Shown in pieces: positions 4,575 through 7,067 of a stretch of 7,067 nucleotides of DNA. This DNA comes from Nitrospirae bacterium GWC2_57_9. Lineage in GTDB: Bacteria; Nitrospirota; UBA9217. The notes below the pieces were generated by a model. The model did not search any database, had not been told where the DNA came from, and saw only the letters and a list, made by a program, of their open reading frames with translations. Position 1 is the stretch's first letter. Every line of letters begins with the position of its first letter. Both the position numbers and the translations under genes were made by a program. The DNA lies in assembly GCA_001805085.1 (NCBI GenBank), contig MHEA01000250.1:1820-8886 (forward strand). Direction: 5' to 3'.

Positions 4575-4919
4575 GTGTTCTTCAATAACCATTATCGGTG
4601 CAAGAATATCGGTCCTGCAGAATTGAAGACCATGAAGCAGTCAGGAAAGGATTTTTTGCTGCTTGATGTGCGCACCCCCCAGGAGAACGCTGCCGAGGCT
4701 ATCGAGGGTTCGTATCTGATCCCGCTTCAGGAACTCGGGCATAGAGTTCAGGAACTGCCCAGGGATACAGAGATAGTGATATATTGCAGAGTAGGCAACC
4801 GGAGCGCCTATGCGTGCGCTTTTCTGGCTGGCCACGGGTACCAGGTGAAAAACCTGGAAGGCGGTATTCTGGAATGGAAAATGGCTGGACACCCAGCAAA
4901 CTCGGGGGCGCAGATATGA
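4575..4919 (+). CDS. Single-domain rhodanese (sulfurtransferase)
   Basis: From GTG 4575 the protein has 114 residues, the usual size of a single rhodanese domain. LLLDVRTPQE (28-37) is the conserved N-terminal strand motif, GSYLIPL (45-51) matches the 'GAxNIPL' segment, and the active loop is YCRVGNRS (70-77) with catalytic Cys71 intact. LEGGILEWKMAGHP closes the domain in typical fashion. Rhodaneses carry a persulfide on this cysteine and pass sulfane sulfur to acceptors such as cyanide, thiols or proteins. There is no signal peptide from this start, so it should be cytoplasmic. Longer in-frame versions from TTG 4521 (132 aa) or ATG 4473 (148 aa) exist, but the added residues are not domain-like and the ATG lies within the leader stem. 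The TGA overlaps the TolC-family ATG, implying translational coupling to an efflux channel. Donor and acceptor are unknown. Confidence 0.88.
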   Translation: MFFNNHYRCKNIGPAELKTMKQSGKDFLLLDVRTPQENAAEAIEGSYLIPLQELGHRVQELPRDTEIVIYCRVGNRSAYACAFLAGHGYQVKNLEGGILEWKMAGHPANSGAQI

Positions 4920-6262
4920 ACCAGGGCAGGATCGTCGTCGTTTCCATCATGAGCGTGCTCATACTGCTTCTGACGCTCGTGGTGGCTTCCGTTAGTTACA
5001 GCGCAGAACAGCTTAGTCTGGACCAGGCAGTTGCAATGGCGCTTGCGAACAATCCCGGGCTTAAAGCAGCCGATGCCCAGGTCGAAGCGGCCGATGCCGG
5101 CGTGCTCAGGTCGGCATCGGGTTTCCTTCCCAAAGTGAACATTTCGGAGACCTGGAGCAGAACGGACAATCCGCTCATGGTCCTGGGCACCAAGCTGAAC
5201 CGCGAGATAATGGGCCCCGATGATTTCAACCCCGTGGTTATCAACGATCCGGAGCCCTTGTCGAATTACAATACCCGGTTGGCGGTGACACAGCCTCTTT
5301 TCAATGGCGGCAGGGAGTATATCGGCAGGTCACAGGCGAAGCTCGCCCGGGAAACCTCGGTGCAGGAACGCGAGCGGGCGCGGCAGGAGACGGTATACGG
5401 CGTGATCAAAGCCTACTACGGCGTGCTGCTGGCAAAAGCGCACAATGCGGTGGCCCAGCAGTCCATTGAGACGAGTGCAGCGAACCTCAGGCTTGCGGAA
5501 GCGCGCTACAAGGCCGGCGCCGTGCTCCAATCGGACCTGCTTCGGGCGAAGGTCCAGTTCTCAGAAGTAAAAGAGATGGTCACGCGTTCCGAGAACGCAG
5601 TCAGACTGTCAACTGCAGGTTTGAATTTTGCGATGGGCTCTCCCCAGGCGGACGAGTACGAGATCGCGGGCACTCTGACGCCGCAGGAGCTCAAAACAGA
5701 GCTGGCACAGGTTCTGACCGACGCGCAGGCAAAGCGGCCCGACCTCGTGGCGATGGAATTGAACCGCCGGAACTCGGAAAAGTCGATCTCCATGGCCAGA
5801 ACGGATTATCTTCCCAGCCTGAACGTAATGGGCCAGGTGGACTGGAACAGCGCAAAGCTTGCAGGGGACGACGCAAAAAGCTGGGCTGTCATGGGCGTGC
5901 TTCAATGGAACCTTTTCGACGGCCTCGTGACGAGATCGAAGGTCAAGGAGGCGGTTGCGACGAACAGCCGCATGAGAGCCCTCGAAGAGCAGACCAGGGA
6001 ACGAGTGCAGCTCCAGGTCAGGCAGGCCTACTATTCCGCTTCTTCATCCCTGGACCGGATCGCGGCAACGGCAACGTCGGTGGAGGAGGCTGACGAAGGT
6101 CTGAGGATCGTGCAAAAACGCTATGAAGCCGGGATGACGAACTTCGTGGACGTGCTGGGCGCAGAGAACGCCCTCATCCGGGCGCGGACAAACGCGCTCC
6201 AGGCGGTCTATGACAACAATGTGGCCCTGGCAGAGCTGAAGCTGGCGGTGGGAACCTTATAA
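4916..6262 (+). CDS. TolC-family outer-membrane efflux protein
   Basis: A 448-residue outer-membrane channel subunit. ATG 4916 is chosen because it overlaps the rhodanese stop (ATGA) and opens directly on a signal peptide: MNQGRIVV, a hydrophobic core (11-26), and likely cleavage after SYSA (27-30). The frame is open further upstream, but that part is the rhodanese gene in another frame. The mature protein has two OEP repeats, about 33-230 and 255-445, each beginning with a helix and holding the paired strand motifs QPLFNGG (126-132) and QWNLFDG (330-336). Other hallmarks are LDQAVAMALANNP, RPDL (274-277) and RYEAGMTNFVDVLGAENAL near the end. TolC-type trimers form the outer-membrane duct of tripartite pumps and type I secretion systems. 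No N-terminal lipobox is present, so it is TolC-like rather than OprM-like in anchoring. The adaptor follows 177 bp later. Confidence 0.93.
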   Translation: MNQGRIVVVSIMSVLILLLTLVVASVSYSAEQLSLDQAVAMALANNPGLKAADAQVEAADAGVLRSASGFLPKVNISETWSRTDNPLMVLGTKLNREIMGPDDFNPVVINDPEPLSNYNTRLAVTQPLFNGGREYIGRSQAKLARETSVQERERARQETVYGVIKAYYGVLLAKAHNAVAQQSIETSAANLRLAEARYKAGAVLQSDLLRAKVQFSEVKEMVTRSENAVRLSTAGLNFAMGSPQADEYEIAGTLTPQELKTELAQVLTDAQAKRPDLVAMELNRRNSEKSISMARTDYLPSLNVMGQVDWNSAKLAGDDAKSWAVMGVLQWNLFDGLVTRSKVKEAVATNSRMRALEEQTRERVQLQVRQAYYSASSSLDRIAATATSVEEADEGLRIVQKRYEAGMTNFVDVLGAENALIRARTNALQAVYDNNVALAELKLAVGTL

Positions 6263-6328
6263 GTCAGTCCTGATGGCGGTTCACCCTGCACACCCTATTC
6301 TCGCCCGAACGCACTCCAAGACATTGGG

Positions 6329-6341
6329 CGCGAGACTCGCG
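6329..6341. repeat. Perfect dyad in the gap before the adaptor gene
   Basis: CGCGAG-A-CTCGCG is an exact 6-bp inverted repeat with a 1-base centre, about 100 bp upstream of the adaptor start. The single-base spacer suits a DNA operator better than an RNA hairpin. The rest of the 177-bp gap shows no clear promoter. A 56-codon frame (6273-6443) crosses it, ending as ATGA on the adaptor start, but it lacks a ribosome site and recognisable features. Confidence 0.25.
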
Positions 6342-6427
6342 ATGCCACTCGTAATCGCTGGTGCAGGTAGAGTTCGGAGAGAAAAACAGATAGCAGCCGT
6401 TTCGCTTTGGGGGAACGCGATTTTTGC

Positions 6428-6434
6428 GGGGAGA
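6428..6434 (+). promoter_or_regulatory. Shine-Dalgarno of the adaptor gene
   Basis: GGGGAGA lies 5 bases upstream of ATG 6440 and fixes the adaptor start. Confidence 0.65.
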
Positions 6435-6439
6435 TCATT

Positions 6440-7067
6440 ATGAACATCAAAAAGATAAGCAAAAAGAATATATACGCAGGATCGATCGCGGCAGCGCTCG
6501 CGGTCTTCTGGATCGTCAGCATGACCATCGGTAAATCCAGCCACGAGCAGAATCCAGCGAAGGAGGAGGCGGCCATTACGGTGTCCACCGTTATCGTTGA
6601 ACCCGGCAATATCGATGCAACGGTCTCGGCGGCCGGCGCGCTCGGTTCGCGCAACACCTCGGTGCTTTCGAGCAAGATCATGGGCAAGGTCGTAGAGCTG
6701 ACCGTGAACGAGGGAGATCATGTTTCCCCCGGCAAACTGCTCGCAAGGATCGAAAGCGGCGAGATCGCCGCCCAGGCGTACCAGGCACAGGCGGCATACC
6801 AGAACGCGAAGCTTCACTTCGACCGGATCAAGAGCCTCTTCGATCAAAAGGCCTCCACGCAGATGGAAATGGACCAGGCCACGCTCGGATTGGAATCCGC
6901 AAAGGCGGGCCTGAACGCGGCAAAGGCAATGGAGAGCTACACGACGATCACCGCGCCGATCTCGGGCCAGATCATGGAAAAGAAGATCAACCTGGGTGAA
7001 ATGGCGCTTCCCGGCCAGCCGATCCTCAAGATCGAGGATAACCGCGCACTTCGGCTCGAGGCGACCT
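6440..7067 (+). CDS. RND-type periplasmic adaptor (membrane fusion protein), N-terminal part
   Basis: The gene runs off the window; 209 codons are present. A basic start (MNIKKISKKN) and a hydrophobic segment (about 13-30) form an inner-membrane anchor or uncleaved signal. The first lipoyl half-motif is GKVVELTVNEGDHVSPGKLL (82-101), an alpha-helical hairpin spans about 106-163, and the second lipoyl half is ITAPISGQI ... NLGEMALPGQPILKI (170-198). This order defines HlyD/AcrA-family adaptors. R129, L133 and S139/T140 near the hairpin tip approximate the RLS motif that docks on TolC. GGGGAGA (6428-6434) sits 5 bases before ATG 6440. The adaptor bridges an inner-membrane transporter to the channel encoded upstream, and the transporter gene probably follows. 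Substrate class (metal, drug, lipid) cannot be told from this part. Confidence 0.92.
   Translation, partial: MNIKKISKKNIYAGSIAAALAVFWIVSMTIGKSSHEQNPAKEEAAITVSTVIVEPGNIDATVSAAGALGSRNTSVLSSKIMGKVVELTVNEGDHVSPGKLLARIESGEIAAQAYQAQAAYQNAKLHFDRIKSLFDQKASTQMEMDQATLGLESAKAGLNAAKAMESYTTITAPISGQIMEKKINLGEMALPGQPILKIEDNRALRLEAT

Noticed and set aside
4784..4915. TolC-family start upstream of 4916
   Set aside because: The upstream part is the rhodanese gene read in another frame and would bury the signal peptide. ATG 4916 opens on the signal peptide and overlaps the rhodanese stop.
6281..6847. Long minus-strand frame opposite the adaptor gene
   Set aside because: It is antisense to a clearly recognisable adaptor, and its translation has scattered Cys/Arg/His and no domain pattern.
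1..7067. CRISPR array, insertion sequence, tRNA or rRNA
   Set aside because: No regularly spaced direct repeats, transposase frames with terminal repeats, cloverleaf folds or rRNA-like sequence were found on either strand.

Overview
The window reads as a Gram-negative bacterial chromosome segment. It has a TolC-type outer-membrane channel with an RND periplasmic adaptor, a lipoprotein with a lipobox, and a membrane-anchored HD-GYP sensor. Gene style (many TPR proteins, HD-GYP signalling, rhodanese, short intergenic gaps, mixed GC) would suit Desulfobacterota or Nitrospirota, but nothing here fixes the lineage.

Layout. (1) 2-139: the C-terminal end of a dienelactone hydrolase family protein. 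(2) 140-449: a non-coding gap with a terminator-like hairpin, a short REP-like palindrome and an extended -10 promoter. (3) 450-1587 (+): a small conserved hypothetical protein, then an AlkD-like DNA glycosylase. (4) 1600-4186 (-): a secreted TPR protein, then a HAMP/HD-GYP cyclic-dinucleotide phosphodiesterase whose stop overlaps (ATGA) the start of a TPR lipoprotein. This block converges on alkD with only 12 bp between the stop codons. (5) 4187-4574: a regulatory region with the minus-strand TPR promoter, a sigma-54-like promoter and a strongly structured leader. (6) 4575-7067 (+): a single-domain rhodanese, coupled by ATGA overlap to a TolC-family protein, then an RND adaptor cut by the window end.

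How the parts may work together. The HD-GYP enzyme and its two TPR neighbours look like an envelope-sensing, nucleotide-signalling module. The rhodanese-TolC-adaptor genes look like a tripartite efflux operon whose first product is a sulfurtransferase; the RND pump gene should lie just beyond the window.

The most striking unexplained structure is the rhodanese leader. A 19-bp stem (4467-4485 with 4522-4540) encloses CCCTCCTT (4496-4503), the exact complement of the rhodanese Shine-Dalgarno AAGGAGGG (4563-4570). The same tract can instead pair locally with GGAGG (4508-4512). This is the geometry of a translational switch. Three promoters in the window also share an extended -10 core, TRTGCTAT.
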